In this document: piece by piece, positions 1 to 7,822 of the stretch
Position numbering within the stretch: position 1 is the first letter of the stretch
Layout of the letters: the number at the start of each line of letters is the position of its first letter
Assembly: GCA_035772405.1 (NCBI GenBank)
Contig: JAYKKM010000252.1
Coordinates: 1 to 64,000 of the forward strand
Direction: 5' to 3'
Source: Chrysogorgia sp. JL179-B06
Lineage: Eukaryota; Cnidaria; Anthozoa; Scleralcyonacea; Chrysogorgiidae
Length of the DNA stretch: 64,000 bases
The notes under the pieces: model-generated
What the model was told of the DNA's origin: nothing
What the model saw: the letters and a program-made list of their open reading frames with translations, nothing else
The model's database searches: none
Translations under genes and position numbers: made by a program

Positions 1-432
1 GAATGTTACTAACTTCGAGATGTTCTCACGATATGGTTTACTAATTGAGGTTAGTTGTTGTGTTATAACTATTGTGGATAGGTTGTAGTGTCTAGCGCTA
101 AAAGCTAGTTTAACTAGTTCGCTTGTTCTGTTTTTGACGTCCTGCCCACCAGCGCAATCGTCTAGTATTATCAATGAATTGGTGCCTTTGTAAATACCAG
201 TCACATATTTAAGAAATACGTCGACCTTGTCTTGCTCACACTGAATAGCGATAAAGTTTGGGTCTCTCAAGTATTTCCACTCTATGTACGTTTTATTCCA
301 TTCAAATGTTGGACATATGAGAATGATGTACTCGAAATGGTTCGTGTATTCTTTCTCTATCATATCCAATAGGTAGTGCGTTTTACCGCAGGCTGTCATA
401 CCAACAATTAGCATGTTAAAAGGCGTTTTCAT
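1..432 (-). CDS. FtsK/HerA-type genome packaging ATPase, 3' end beyond window
   Basis: The reading frame is open from an ATG at 432 down to position 1, giving 144 residues and no stop, so the C-terminus lies outside the window. Residues 11-18 (GMTACGKT) form a Walker A loop. Residues 87-92 (LIILDD) form a Walker B strand ending in two acidic residues. ITQQ at 123-126 matches the polar sensor strand of the FtsK/HerA (poxvirus A32-like) packaging ATPases. In Polintons and related viruses this enzyme pumps DNA into the capsid using ATP. It lies 17 bases downstream of the major capsid gene on the same strand, the usual morphogenesis cluster. A TATA-rich motif immediately precedes the ATG. No lesion is visible in the part seen. 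The family call is firm; activity is inferred. Confidence 0.88.
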   Translation of the reverse strand, partial: MKTPFNMLIVGMTACGKTHYLLDMIEKEYTNHFEYIILICPTFEWNKTYIEWKYLRDPNFIAIQCEQDKVDVFLKYVTGIYKGTNSLIILDDCAGGQDVKNRTSELVKLAFSARHYNLSTIVITQQLTSISKPYRENISKLVTF

Positions 433-447
433 ATAGAATACTATATG
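433..447 (-). promoter_or_regulatory. AT-rich promoter-like motif before the ATPase gene
   Basis: Read on the minus strand the bases are catatagtattctat, ending at the ATG. This is one instance of the TATA/TATA doublet that precedes most genes of the element. It sits between the capsid stop codon and the ATPase start. A promoter role is inferred from recurrence only. Confidence 0.45.
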
Positions 448-449
448 TT

Positions 450-1688
450 TTAGTATTGGATTGACTGTAGATCGTTGTTGATAAGGTTTACGAGTCCGTC
501 GGAGAGTATAAATATTCTACACATGACGTTTGCTGTTGTGACTTTTTTAATGATTGGCATCAGTATTCCTGACTGAGTATTCACGATCTTTTTTCCAGTG
601 GCTACTTTCGCGTTATCTTCGATAGATCTAAGGTCAACAACCAAAGCGAAACCGTCTTTGTAAAACTTTTGGACAGTCATGCGCTGGTCACAGTCTAGTT
701 TTCGTCCAAATAGTCGTTTCGCTTCTACCCATAGTCTTGATTTTGGTATTCCTTGACTGTATACCATATTTGGCACGCCTTCAATAGTAAGTTTGACTGA
801 CTCTATATTTGGGTAGACGAAATCTTCGCTGTCAGTTCTTGTCTTATTTGTGAAGAGTAGAACGATAGCTTTCATTGACTTTCTTGGTAGGTTAATGTTT
901 TCGTTCACAAGTGTGATTCCTTTATCCCACTCCACAGTCTTCATTAGCGTGACGTGCTCGTACGATAGAGATCTACCGGATGCGTATAGAGATGATACTT
1001 CATCAGCGATCTCTTGACTCTCGATAGTTTCGTACTCCAATTCGAGGTTCTCCAACGTATAACCAGTAACAGCTGATCCAGATTGAGCCACCATAATATC
1101 AGTTGCTTTGGGGAGTGTGATTATGTACCTGAGATTGTTGTTCATATTATACGGTGCGTATAAGCCATGATCTTCCAGAATCTTGTCAAGTTGAATCTTT
1201 TGTTTAGTGCCGTGAATAGAGAACATCAGACCGTCGCTAACTTTTTGCACGTTTCCACTGGCCGCGCCGCTGTCATCCTTCGAGATTAACTTTCGAAGGT
1301 TCTCGTTTGCTAGACCGTATTCGATCATAGCCGTTCGCTCTGTTTTAGGTCTCCATAAATCTCTGTACGTACCGATAACACTCTCACCACAGTTGTCGTA
1401 CACAGTCTCACCTGCTAGTTTTATAACCAGTTTTTCAGAGAGTAGTCTCGAGAGGTTATTAAGAAACCATGATTTCACGTTCGCATTTTTGAAGTCGAAT
1501 AGGAGATGGAAACTGGAGGGTACCAAGCAAGTGTTACCCTTTGTCTTTGGGATATCAATATATAACTCCTCCTCTGGATTGGCTTTGTTAGGGTTCAGTG
1601 TCACAACGTGACGGGTCCTTGTGCCTTTGATAGCAGATATTTCACGACGTCTATATCCAGGAAGCAACTCTTTTTCACTAGTGTTCAT
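450..1688 (-). CDS. Double jelly-roll major capsid protein (Polinton/adintovirus hexon-like)
   Basis: The protein has 412 residues from the ATG at 1688. The frame is open upstream to 1742, but only from a TTG that overlaps the neighbouring gene, so 1688 is preferred. That ATG also directly follows a strong TATAATATATAG motif. The sequence shows the beta-rich pattern of Polinton major capsid proteins: an early strand with LVIKLAGETVYDN followed by a TYRDLW segment, an LYAPYNMNNNLRYIITLP strand in the middle, a YTLENLELEYETI strand, and a C-terminal SVKLTIEGVPNMVYSQG stretch. I identify it from this pattern, from its size, and from its place beside the packaging ATPase. Double jelly-roll proteins assemble as trimers into the icosahedral shell. 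The frame is intact. The family call is good but rests on pattern memory without an alignment or structure comparison. Confidence 0.75.
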   Translation of the reverse strand: MNTSEKELLPGYRRREISAIKGTRTRHVVTLNPNKANPEEELYIDIPKTKGNTCLVPSSFHLLFDFKNANVKSWFLNNLSRLLSEKLVIKLAGETVYDNCGESVIGTYRDLWRPKTERTAMIEYGLANENLRKLISKDDSGAASGNVQKVSDGLMFSIHGTKQKIQLDKILEDHGLYAPYNMNNNLRYIITLPKATDIMVAQSGSAVTGYTLENLELEYETIESQEIADEVSSLYASGRSLSYEHVTLMKTVEWDKGITLVNENINLPRKSMKAIVLLFTNKTRTDSEDFVYPNIESVKLTIEGVPNMVYSQGIPKSRLWVEAKRLFGRKLDCDQRMTVQKFYKDGFALVVDLRSIEDNAKVATGKKIVNTQSGILMPIIKKVTTANVMCRIFILSDGLVNLINNDLQSIQY

Positions 1689-1710
1689 ACTATATATTAT
1701 AACACATGTT
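1689..1710 (-). promoter_or_regulatory. Promoter-like motif of the major capsid gene
   Basis: On the minus strand the bases read acatgtgttataatatatag followed by t and the ATG. The same arrangement, acatgt then a TATA-rich doublet then the start codon, occurs before 8463 and 9658. This recurrence supports a shared promoter class, probably for late genes. Confidence 0.5.
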
Positions 1711-2328
1711 TTATTTCCTCTGTTTGTACTGATCGTAGACAAACCAAGCTAGTGCTATCGCTAGGATCCATAAATTAGACGCTAACCAAGATATGCCTGC
1801 AGCTCCCCACTTTAACGCAGTTGCCACCACGTTTAGCAGTCCAGCCAGTAGAGGGCCAGCCTTTGTGGCTAGGTTAGTTATAGCTTTTCCTAGTTTTCCA
1901 AGTGTTTGACCACCTTTGAAGACTACGCTTCTAGCGGATATTACAATCGTGGTGATGAAAGAGGCTATGGTTATTCCTAAAGCCGAGGCACCTAACCAAT
2001 TTTCTCTAAACCACTCCTTTATTTTTTGTAACCGAGTGATGTCCTCTTCTTGTTGTTCTCTAACAGTCTCACGTTCCAATTGTCCTAAGGTTTGGTCCCT
2101 AGCTTTTCTTAGACCAATTATTCTTTCTTCAAGTTCAATTACCTCTATAGGGTCATCACTATTGTCTCTCTCTCTAAGTGTTGTGTCAATAGCGTCCTGA
2201 AAATGGTCGGCTTGAACTGTTAGAAATTGTGGTCTAGTGTCTGGATCGATTGTATCACTTGGGTTTAGGACACCTATTAACTCACGATTTTCTTCTTCCG
2301 TTAACCCAAGTACGTTATCGCAGTTCAT
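1711..2328 (-). CDS. Conserved Polinton membrane protein, function unknown
   Basis: This 205-residue protein starts at an ATG at 2328. Residues 1-110 are acidic and helical, with a probable coiled coil at about 60-108 rich in Glu, Arg and Leu. A first hydrophobic segment spans about 112-134, a glycine- and alanine-rich amphipathic stretch follows at 143-175, and a second hydrophobic segment at about 178-199 ends in a short basic tail. The gene lies 11 bases downstream of the preceding stop and has no TATA motif of its own, so it may depend on the upstream transcript. It sits between the capsid gene and a coiled-coil gene. I recall similar two-segment proteins beside capsid genes in animal Polintons. 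A virion membrane or membrane-active role is inferred from the hydrophobic segments only. Confidence 0.7.
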   Translation of the reverse strand: MNCDNVLGLTEEENRELIGVLNPSDTIDPDTRPQFLTVQADHFQDAIDTTLRERDNSDDPIEVIELEERIIGLRKARDQTLGQLERETVREQQEEDITRLQKIKEWFRENWLGASALGITIASFITTIVISARSVVFKGGQTLGKLGKAITNLATKAGPLLAGLLNVVATALKWGAAGISWLASNLWILAIALAWFVYDQYKQRK

Positions 2329-2339
2329 TTCTGTTCTAA

Positions 2340-3140
2340 TTACTGGGAAGTCCTCACTTGAAACTGTGGTGTCTTCTGTTCTATCGTCAGTTGTTGGGTG
2401 TCTACTGTTCTAACGTTAGTTGTCGTGTCGGGGATTTGACCGACCAACTGCTTAAACTGTTCAATCGCACTCTTACTATTTTTGTCTGTACTGTAGACTA
2501 AACCATTTTTTCCAGGTTTTAGTATTAGTTTAGGTTTCAAATATTTACCATCTTCTCCTACCGGTTTGAAAAGAATAGAACCTGAGTGTGTCACGTATGA
2601 CCTATTGACTATATTCCTTGACACATTGTCATGACTAAGTCTTTTCTTGTACAATTTACGTATTTTTTTATCTATTAGATTGGTTCTTTTTACATCATTT
2701 ACTACTAACTCTTTGTTGAGTTCGTTTAGCTCACCCAGTCTTCTTTCGATTTCGCTAGCCTCTTCGAAAGCTAAATTGCAGCTCTCGTCGTGGACGTCAC
2801 CATATGTCGCCTGTTCAGCAAACACTACTGCTGGAGCCTCAGTGGTGACATCGCTGCCTTTACTAGTGATTAACACTGTTTTCCCATCTTTTCTGCCTGT
2901 GAATGATGTCTCCGCATGTCTGATTCTGTCTTGTACTATGAGTTCTATGTCTCTCCTCTCTAGTTCGAGTTTAACCCTGTTGATTCTGCCGCGCACACCT
3001 CTATGTTCTAGCGTTATGTTATATTCTGTGGGATCAATAGCGTTGAGATACTCAAACTCTTTTTCTAACTCCTTGTCCGTATACTTCTTAAACTCATCAA
3101 TCTGTTTCATTTCGATTTCATCTAACCCTCCTTCAGCCAT
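2340..3140 (-). CDS. Coiled-coil-rich protein of unknown function
   Basis: The gene encodes 266 residues from an ATG at 3140, directly after a TATATA motif. The N-terminal third is charged and helical, with two likely coiled coils (about residues 8-80 and 120-170). A basic segment follows (KKIRKLYKKR). A compact beta-like region near 185-225 contains SILFKPVGEDGKYLKPKL, and the tail is rich in Thr and Gln. No catalytic motif or membrane segment is visible. It lies between the integrase and the two-segment membrane protein, all on one strand, so a structural or DNA-associated virion role is possible but unproven. I do not recognise the family with confidence. The frame is intact. Confidence 0.65.
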   Translation of the reverse strand: MAEGGLDEIEMKQIDEFKKYTDKELEKEFEYLNAIDPTEYNITLEHRGVRGRINRVKLELERRDIELIVQDRIRHAETSFTGRKDGKTVLITSKGSDVTTEAPAVVFAEQATYGDVHDESCNLAFEEASEIERRLGELNELNKELVVNDVKRTNLIDKKIRKLYKKRLSHDNVSRNIVNRSYVTHSGSILFKPVGEDGKYLKPKLILKPGKNGLVYSTDKNSKSAIEQFKQLVGQIPDTTTNVRTVDTQQLTIEQKTPQFQVRTSQ

Positions 3141-3150
3141 TATATACTAC
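3141..3150 (-). promoter_or_regulatory. TATATA motif before the coiled-coil gene
   Basis: On the minus strand gtagtatata abuts the ATG at 3140. It overlaps the stop codon that ends the shifted frame of the integrase at 3147-3149, so promoter and upstream gene end share bases. Confidence 0.4.
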
Positions 3151-3194
3151 TCAATGTTTTGAATATCACTCTCTGGTATCCACGAGTTGTGTTT
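3147..3194 (-). other. Out-of-frame end of the integrase chromodomain
   Basis: These bases, read in the frame offset by one from the integrase, encode a short stretch containing SWIPESD and ending in TAG at 3147-3149. The NSWIP-type motif is a hallmark of the second half of a chromodomain. It starts exactly where the integrase frame stops, so one extra or missing base near 3195 separates the two halves. Confidence 0.75.
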
Positions 3195-4236
3195 ACTGTA
3201 TGTCGTAGCCAAGCCACTTGACTAAGACCATTTTCTTACCCTTAACCTTCTTTCTCTTCAGTATCTTCTCGACTTTGTAAACGTCGTCTTTTTTATCGAC
3301 AGCTGACAGCTCTTCCTCGTAGAACTTACCAATGATAGGTTCCCCTTCATGGTCCTCTATCTCGTACACGGTAGGGTCACCACGTATGACCTTTGTAACT
3401 TTGAATAGCTCCTCAGTGAAGTTAGCCTCGTACCCTTTTGCAAATATACTCTTGTACTTTGATATCCTGACAGTCTCACCTACTTTAAACTTTGGTAGTG
3501 GGTAGTCACCGAAATGGTACCCAAACAACGTCGTCCACACTTCGTTTTCGTTTTTCTTACTAACGTCTTTAGGTTTCATTAGAATAGTACTATGTTTGGT
3601 ATTATTGTAATTCTCAACGAGCTGATCTAAAACGTCAATCCACTTGTACGTTCCTTTACTGTAGAAGTACTTCCACATAGACGTCTTGAGTGTTCTGTTA
3701 AACCGTTCCACGACTGCTGCCTTTTTGTCAGAGTTCGTGCTGAAGTACTTAACATCGTGTTTATCCAATAGATCCTTCACACCAACGTTATAGAATTCCT
3801 TACCGTCGTCGAACTGAGCCAGCTTTGGGTACTCGCCAAATCTAACCTTAACCTTCTCCAATAACTTTGAGACAGCCTTAGTCATGTTTTTCGTGTCTTT
3901 CCTATAAACGGGTATTGCGAAAGCATACCTACTAAGGATCTCAGTGGCTGTTAGTATCCAGTAGTACCCGTTGTTCTTATGCTTGTACTTGCCCACGTCA
4001 ACCAAGTCCATCTGTATCTGCTCACCCAGATAGTCAACAAATGTTTGTCTAAACTTGTGTTTCTTAACAACTGGTTTGTACCTGGTGTATGTGTCTTGAG
4101 ATTTTAACCAGTCCTTTATCTTTACCCTACTAACGTTTAGACCGCCTTCTTGTGCCTTTTGGTACAGCCTCTCGGCGGACTGGTAACCAGTTGATGGGTT
4201 GTAGTAAATATCTCTTAGTTCTTGCTCTACGTCCAT
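3193..4236 (-). CDS. Retroviral-type DDE integrase with truncated chromodomain
   Basis: The enzyme would insert the linear element into host DNA by strand transfer. The rve core shows the acidic triad as D77 (QMDLVD), D143 (QFDDGKEF) and E177 (VVERFNRTLK), with 33 residues between the second and third. A C-terminal SH3-like segment (FKVGETVRISKYK) follows. The last 29 residues begin a chromodomain (YKVEKILKRK to VKWLGYD), which would target insertion to marked chromatin. The frame then meets TAA at 3193-3195, while the remaining chromodomain continues in another frame. I chose the ATG at 4236; the frame extends two codons further to a GTG that overlaps the penton stop. A TATA-like stretch just precedes the ATG. 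The catalytic core is intact, so only the targeting domain is damaged, or the base is a sequencing error. Confidence 0.9.
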   Translation of the reverse strand: MDVEQELRDIYYNPSTGYQSAERLYQKAQEGGLNVSRVKIKDWLKSQDTYTRYKPVVKKHKFRQTFVDYLGEQIQMDLVDVGKYKHKNNGYYWILTATEILSRYAFAIPVYRKDTKNMTKAVSKLLEKVKVRFGEYPKLAQFDDGKEFYNVGVKDLLDKHDVKYFSTNSDKKAAVVERFNRTLKTSMWKYFYSKGTYKWIDVLDQLVENYNNTKHSTILMKPKDVSKKNENEVWTTLFGYHFGDYPLPKFKVGETVRISKYKSIFAKGYEANFTEELFKVTKVIRGDPTVYEIEDHEGEPIIGKFYEEELSAVDKKDDVYKVEKILKRKKVKGKKMVLVKWLGYDIQ

Positions 4237-4241
4237 ATACA

Positions 4242-4865
4242 CTACGTGATGTGTAAATCTAACAACACCTCGCCAACGTTAACACTGTTATCGTCCTGAT
4301 CTGTTATCTTGAACTCTAGTTGGTTGACGACTCCTTTGTTTATTGGGATTTTCGACCCAATACCAAAATGTTGTACAGAGCCCTTAAGTGTCTGTGTGCT
4401 AGTTATTGGCAGTACTGCGATACAACCACTTTTGCTACCATTAACTATGTTCTTAGACCTGTCCACAATATTAGATGTTACTTGTATGTATTTCAGTCCT
4501 CTGTTAACGTTCACAAACGTTAGGACTGGTTTTTGTGGTGGCTATTGTAGTGTTTTCGTCAAACCCTAGAAGTTGTCCAAATTTTAAACAGTTCTATTTG
4601 TTGATCAGTTGTTATCGTACACGTCGAGTCATATCTGTTAGCCACTAGCTTGACGTCTCCTAACTCTTTCAAGTCGTCGGCAATCGTTTTAAAGGTGTGG
4701 TACCCAGGACTAAAAACGTGGTTGTTACTGTTATAAGTTATCTTACTGTTGACTGTGGTTACGTTAACGTACGTAGTCCCAAAAGATGGTTTAGTTGCTA
4801 TAGTTGACTCTGGTAGGTAGGTCTATAGTTTTCGTTGAACCACTAATCAATACTACCACTCTCAT
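4242..4865 (-). pseudogene. Penton-like minor capsid gene, broken by three frameshifts
   Basis: About 207 codons run from an ATG at 4863-4865 to TAG at 4242-4244, but the reading frame changes three times. The first change is at a GTAG tandem duplication around 4812-4822, the second at the AAATTTTAAA tract near 4579-4588, and the third at a T5 run at 4530-4534. The longest clean piece (4242-4514) encodes a beta-rich segment with LKYIQVTSNIVD and QLEFKITDQDDNSV. That is the C-terminal pattern of the single jelly-roll penton protein of Polintons. The middle piece contains a segment of the type GYHTFKTIADDLKELGDVKL, also typical of that family. Pentons occupy capsid vertices. Two of the three lesions lie in mononucleotide runs, so assembly error is possible, but the 4-bp duplication is not a homopolymer. 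Identification rests on pattern, size and context. Confidence 0.7.
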
Positions 4866-4882
4866 ATAACGTACGGTATGTT
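4866..4882. promoter_or_regulatory. Bidirectional promoter, copy 1
   Basis: Seventeen bases separate the ATG of the penton gene (minus, 4865) from the ATG of the truncated plus-strand copy (4883). The spacer ataacgtacggtatgtt carries TATA-like sequence facing both ways around a central acgtac. An identical copy lies at 5118-5134 in front of the intact plus-strand gene. In the ancestral arrangement one such spacer would have served both genes. Confidence 0.5.
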
Positions 4883-5080
4883 ATGATGGATGTGTTCAAA
4901 AGAAAGTATCCTTATGCTGACAAGAATAGGTTTTTTCTTGATGTTGACGACAATATGCATATACATATATTCTTCGTGACGAAAACCAATATTGGTGACG
5001 TTAGTGTAGACTCAAGTAGGTTTAAGAGTAACCCGGAGTATACTAAGTATCTAACGATAAACAAACCAATGATACTATAG
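4883..5080 (+). pseudogene. Truncated duplicate of the 574-residue protein gene
   Basis: This 65-codon frame copies the first 64 residues of the gene at 5135, with one amino acid change (Val for Ala at residue 4). It ends in TAG at the duplication junction. It keeps the same promoter spacer, so a short peptide could still be made. I regard it as a by-product of the duplication. Confidence 0.85.
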
Positions 5081-5117
5081 TTTTCGTTGAACCACTAATC
5101 AATACTACCACTCTCAT

Positions 5118-5134
5118 ATAACGTACGGTATGTT
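5118..5134 (+). promoter_or_regulatory. Promoter-like spacer, copy 2
   Basis: This is the second copy of the 17-bp spacer and lies directly before the ATG of the intact 574-residue gene. Its leftward side now faces only a 43-bp remnant of the penton 5' end. Confidence 0.45.
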
Positions 5135-6859
5135 ATGATGGATGCGTTCAAAAGAAAGTATCCTTATGCTGACAAGAATAGGTTTTTTCTTGATGTTGAC
5201 GACAATATGCATATACATATATTCTTCGTGACGAAAACTAATATTGGTGACGTTTCGGTAGACTCAAGTAGGTTTAAGAGTAACCCGGAGTACACTAAGT
5301 ATCTAACGATAAACAAACCAATGATAGTTGACCAGGAAGAGATAGCTAATGCCATACGTGTGGCTAAGCTGAATCTAGTCAAAAAGTACCCTCACATCAC
5401 TTTGAGCAAGTTTGAGTTCGATCCAACTGTCTCACAAGATGGTGAGGTTAATGGCGTTGACATATATTTTAGAAACAACGACATCATAAGCACTAACATA
5501 ACTAGTGATACCTTCAAAAACGACAAGAGTATGTGGATTTGGTTACACAACAACAAGTCTCCAAAAGGTCACGACGACAAGTTTCCAAAAATATGGCTAT
5601 CTGGTGGAACTATCCAACCACTATCAAAAGGTCGCAAGAACCACTGGGGACTTTGGGATGGCTATCCAACGGAAAACGTGTTGAACTACCCAGTGAATAA
5701 CTTTAGAGTTTTCGTTAATCAAAAGAACTACTTTCTCTCAAAGCTACCAATATTACAAATCACCACGTCAAAGACAAAGTCAAAGTGGGACGATAATGAG
5801 AGCTACTATAGGGTCGTGTTTGCAACGTATTGTGCGAGTTTCTGTTGTGGAGTGTCGTTACAACACTTGTCACCATCGCAAGAAGTTCACCCTGTTATCA
5901 CTAGTGTGATGAGGTTTCATCTATACTTTACTGTTAGAAGACTTCTCAGAAGGATGGAGGGTGGTGAGAGTATGAGATCGATAAGTAGAGAGTTTGACGC
6001 TGGAGAATTGTATGGTAAGACAGACAAGATTCCTAAAAAACATTACTACCAGGGTAAAGTCCTTGCTGATGGTACAACAGGTGAGGAGAGAGTCTTCACG
6101 ATTAACGACGTTAAGAACGACTACAAACGATACGTTCCTCTGGTGTCGAATGGTTTCACCAACATTGGGCGACAATACCTAAATCAGTCTATAGAAGCCT
6201 TTGTTTACTCCACACTTGGTGCACAAGCGAGAACACGTGTGTCAGTCGTTGGTGATTCTGCAGGCAGTCTAGAGACTCAACAAGAGTTCCGAAAGTTGGT
6301 GGAGGATAGTGTTATAAACTACGACGTGTCAACGTGGATTCTCAACATGAACAAGTCGATTAGGGACACTAACGTTGTCCAAAACCTTGCGCTGTCACCG
6401 TCTACGTGGTTAATGCCAAGTAACGTTGTAATCCTAAAGAACAAAATCGCTGGGTACAACAACCTATTGAAGACTGCTACACAGAGTATGAAGTTTGGGG
6501 TAAACAGTGGGTTAAACTACGCGAAAACGACTGAGGTTAAGAAAGTACACCAAGAAGGTGGAGAGCACCTGGAGACACTTGACAAACCAAAGGTGACGAA
6601 TCGTCTGGTGACATCAAACGTGACACACCAGGAAGGTGGAGAGCATCTGGAGACACTTGACAAACCAAAGGTGACGAATCGTCTGGTGACATCAAACGTG
6701 GCACACCAGGAAGGTGGAGAGCATCTGGAGACACTTGACAAACCAAAGGTGACACATCAAGAACGTCGTCTAGAAGTGACACCAGACAACACAGAGTTGT
6801 GGCTAGTTCTAATGGTTTCGGCTGTGTCTGGCTATTTAGTGAGCAAATATGTGTTATAG
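5135..6859 (+). CDS. Conserved Polinton protein of unknown function with C-terminal anchor
   Basis: The gene encodes 574 residues from the first of two adjacent ATGs. The N-terminal 60 residues are copied in the upstream duplication. A central region (about 150-250) is rich in Trp, Gly and Pro, with FPKIWLSGG, HWGLWDGYPTENVLNYPV and a cluster CASFCCG. A helical part follows, with a conserved-looking NQSIEAFVYSTLGAQ and SPSTWLMPSN. Residues about 470-540 hold tandem 26-residue repeats, and the end (WLVLMVSAVSGYLVSKYVL) looks like a membrane anchor. I recall proteins with this WDGYPTENVLNYPV core as a regular gene in animal Polintons, but no function is known to me. Its size and tail fit a minor virion protein. 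It heads the plus-strand block. Confidence 0.75.
   Translation: MMDAFKRKYPYADKNRFFLDVDDNMHIHIFFVTKTNIGDVSVDSSRFKSNPEYTKYLTINKPMIVDQEEIANAIRVAKLNLVKKYPHITLSKFEFDPTVSQDGEVNGVDIYFRNNDIISTNITSDTFKNDKSMWIWLHNNKSPKGHDDKFPKIWLSGGTIQPLSKGRKNHWGLWDGYPTENVLNYPVNNFRVFVNQKNYFLSKLPILQITTSKTKSKWDDNESYYRVVFATYCASFCCGVSLQHLSPSQEVHPVITSVMRFHLYFTVRRLLRRMEGGESMRSISREFDAGELYGKTDKIPKKHYYQGKVLADGTTGEERVFTINDVKNDYKRYVPLVSNGFTNIGRQYLNQSIEAFVYSTLGAQARTRVSVVGDSAGSLETQQEFRKLVEDSVINYDVSTWILNMNKSIRDTNVVQNLALSPSTWLMPSNVVILKNKIAGYNNLLKTATQSMKFGVNSGLNYAKTTEVKKVHQEGGEHLETLDKPKVTNRLVTSNVTHQEGGEHLETLDKPKVTNRLVTSNVAHQEGGEHLETLDKPKVTHQERRLEVTPDNTELWLVLMVSAVSGYLVSKYVL
6545..6755 (+). repeat. Tandem 78-bp coding repeats, about 2.7 copies
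   Basis: The unit is 26 codons and contains HQEGGEHLETLDKPKVTNR. Unit landmarks recur at 6557, 6635 and 6713. The second and third copies are almost identical, while the first has small differences such as CACCAAGAA for CACCAGGAA. The repeats lie just before the C-terminal hydrophobic anchor and probably form a length-variable stalk. Confidence 0.95.
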
Positions 6860-6863
6860 CATA

Positions 6864-7817
6864 ATGAGTCTAAGTTATGGATTTGAGGACAGAGACTACG
6901 AGAGTGACAAAATATTAAGAAGAGCGAAGAGACATCTAGACAGTGACCCTAAGTTAAGCGTTAGCGGTGGGAGGATGTCTGGAGACATAGATATGGCGTT
7001 CAGGGCACTCAAAAACGTAGCAGATCCAGAAGTCGATTGGGATGCTATCAATAAAAAAATGTTGGAGTCTGTATACTTATCACAATACTTTAGAACGCAG
7101 TCCTATAACGTTCTATTTGACTTTAACGTCACAAACCATGCTGTGAGTATGGTGGAATACCACAGTGGAACAAATAAAGTGAAAACCATTAGAGATAAAA
7201 CGAACATGTTAGTTCAATACGATCCAACGTATGGTCCTATTATTGGTGTTAACAACGGTCATAGCTTCCTATCCCCCGAGCTAACTCCAATTCCGTTTGA
7301 AGCTGGAGTGCATTTTAACTGTCCACGTATGCAATACTGTGACATATCCGTTTTTATGGTAGTGAGATTAGTCACGAGGGTTTCTACGATAGATTGGGAG
7401 GCAATTATCTCAAACGATGATGGATCGTGGGACAAGTACATAGGATACAAAGGAGGAGAAAACGATAAATTATCATATGGTGGTGGCTCTCCAGCAAAGG
7501 AGTATACGTGTACAATCCCAAATAACATCGACATCACCAAGAGACACATGATATCAATACATTGGCGGATGGGTAACTCCTACGTTAAGGTGAACAACGT
7601 AAGATCAACAGACTCAGACTTCACAGCTAACCACGAAGAGATAGGGTCTCCTTACGTAACGATCTTTGGAGTGTATCGACCAAAAATACCACTCGCACCC
7701 TATAAGTACCCGTCTTTGATAGAGTTCTACGGTGTGAGGGTTGTCTCTGGCTACATGACGAGCCGAGACATAATATTAGTTGGTAGAGATATGATGAAGG
7801 AATATGATGTGAGCTAA
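6864..7817 (+). CDS. Fiber-like protein with a probable lectin/LamG-type head
   Basis: The protein has 317 residues from the ATG at 6864. An in-frame ATG at 6849 overlaps the previous stop; I prefer 6864 because TTATAG lies just before it. Residues about 35-65 contain GGRMSGDIDMAFRALKNV and then DWDAINKKML. This is the shaft signature of phage-type and Polinton fiber proteins, where such segments trimerise before a receptor-binding head. The rest is beta-rich. Its C-terminal part (SPYVTIFGVYRP to IEFYGVRVVSGYMTSRDI) resembles the closing strands of a concanavalin A/laminin G fold. If so, it would bind a sugar or cell-surface ligand. No cysteine pattern or signal peptide is evident. The frame is intact. 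The shaft motif is fairly clear; the head fold is inference. Confidence 0.6.
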   Translation: MSLSYGFEDRDYESDKILRRAKRHLDSDPKLSVSGGRMSGDIDMAFRALKNVADPEVDWDAINKKMLESVYLSQYFRTQSYNVLFDFNVTNHAVSMVEYHSGTNKVKTIRDKTNMLVQYDPTYGPIIGVNNGHSFLSPELTPIPFEAGVHFNCPRMQYCDISVFMVVRLVTRVSTIDWEAIISNDDGSWDKYIGYKGGENDKLSYGGGSPAKEYTCTIPNNIDITKRHMISIHWRMGNSYVKVNNVRSTDSDFTANHEEIGSPYVTIFGVYRPKIPLAPYKYPSLIEFYGVRVVSGYMTSRDIILVGRDMMKEYDVS

Positions 7818-7822
7818 GATAT

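Larger units (their letters stand above)
4823..5326 (+). repeat. Direct 252-bp duplication spanning the divergent promoter
   Basis: Bases 4823-5074 are repeated at 5075-5326 with about six differences. Each copy holds the first codons of the minus-strand penton gene, the shared 17-bp promoter, and the first 64 codons of the plus-strand 574-residue protein. The unit is 84 codons long. Five of the six differences are synonymous in the plus-strand frame, including a three-base change of one serine codon (AGT versus TCG). Confidence 0.95.

Noticed and set aside
1711..1742. Extending the major capsid protein to an upstream start at 1742
   Set aside because: That start is a TTG inside the neighbouring gene, whereas the ATG at 1688 follows a strong promoter-like motif.
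6517..6782. Minus-strand Cys/Ser/Pro-rich repeat frames
   Set aside because: They are antisense readings of the 78-bp coding repeats of the plus-strand gene.
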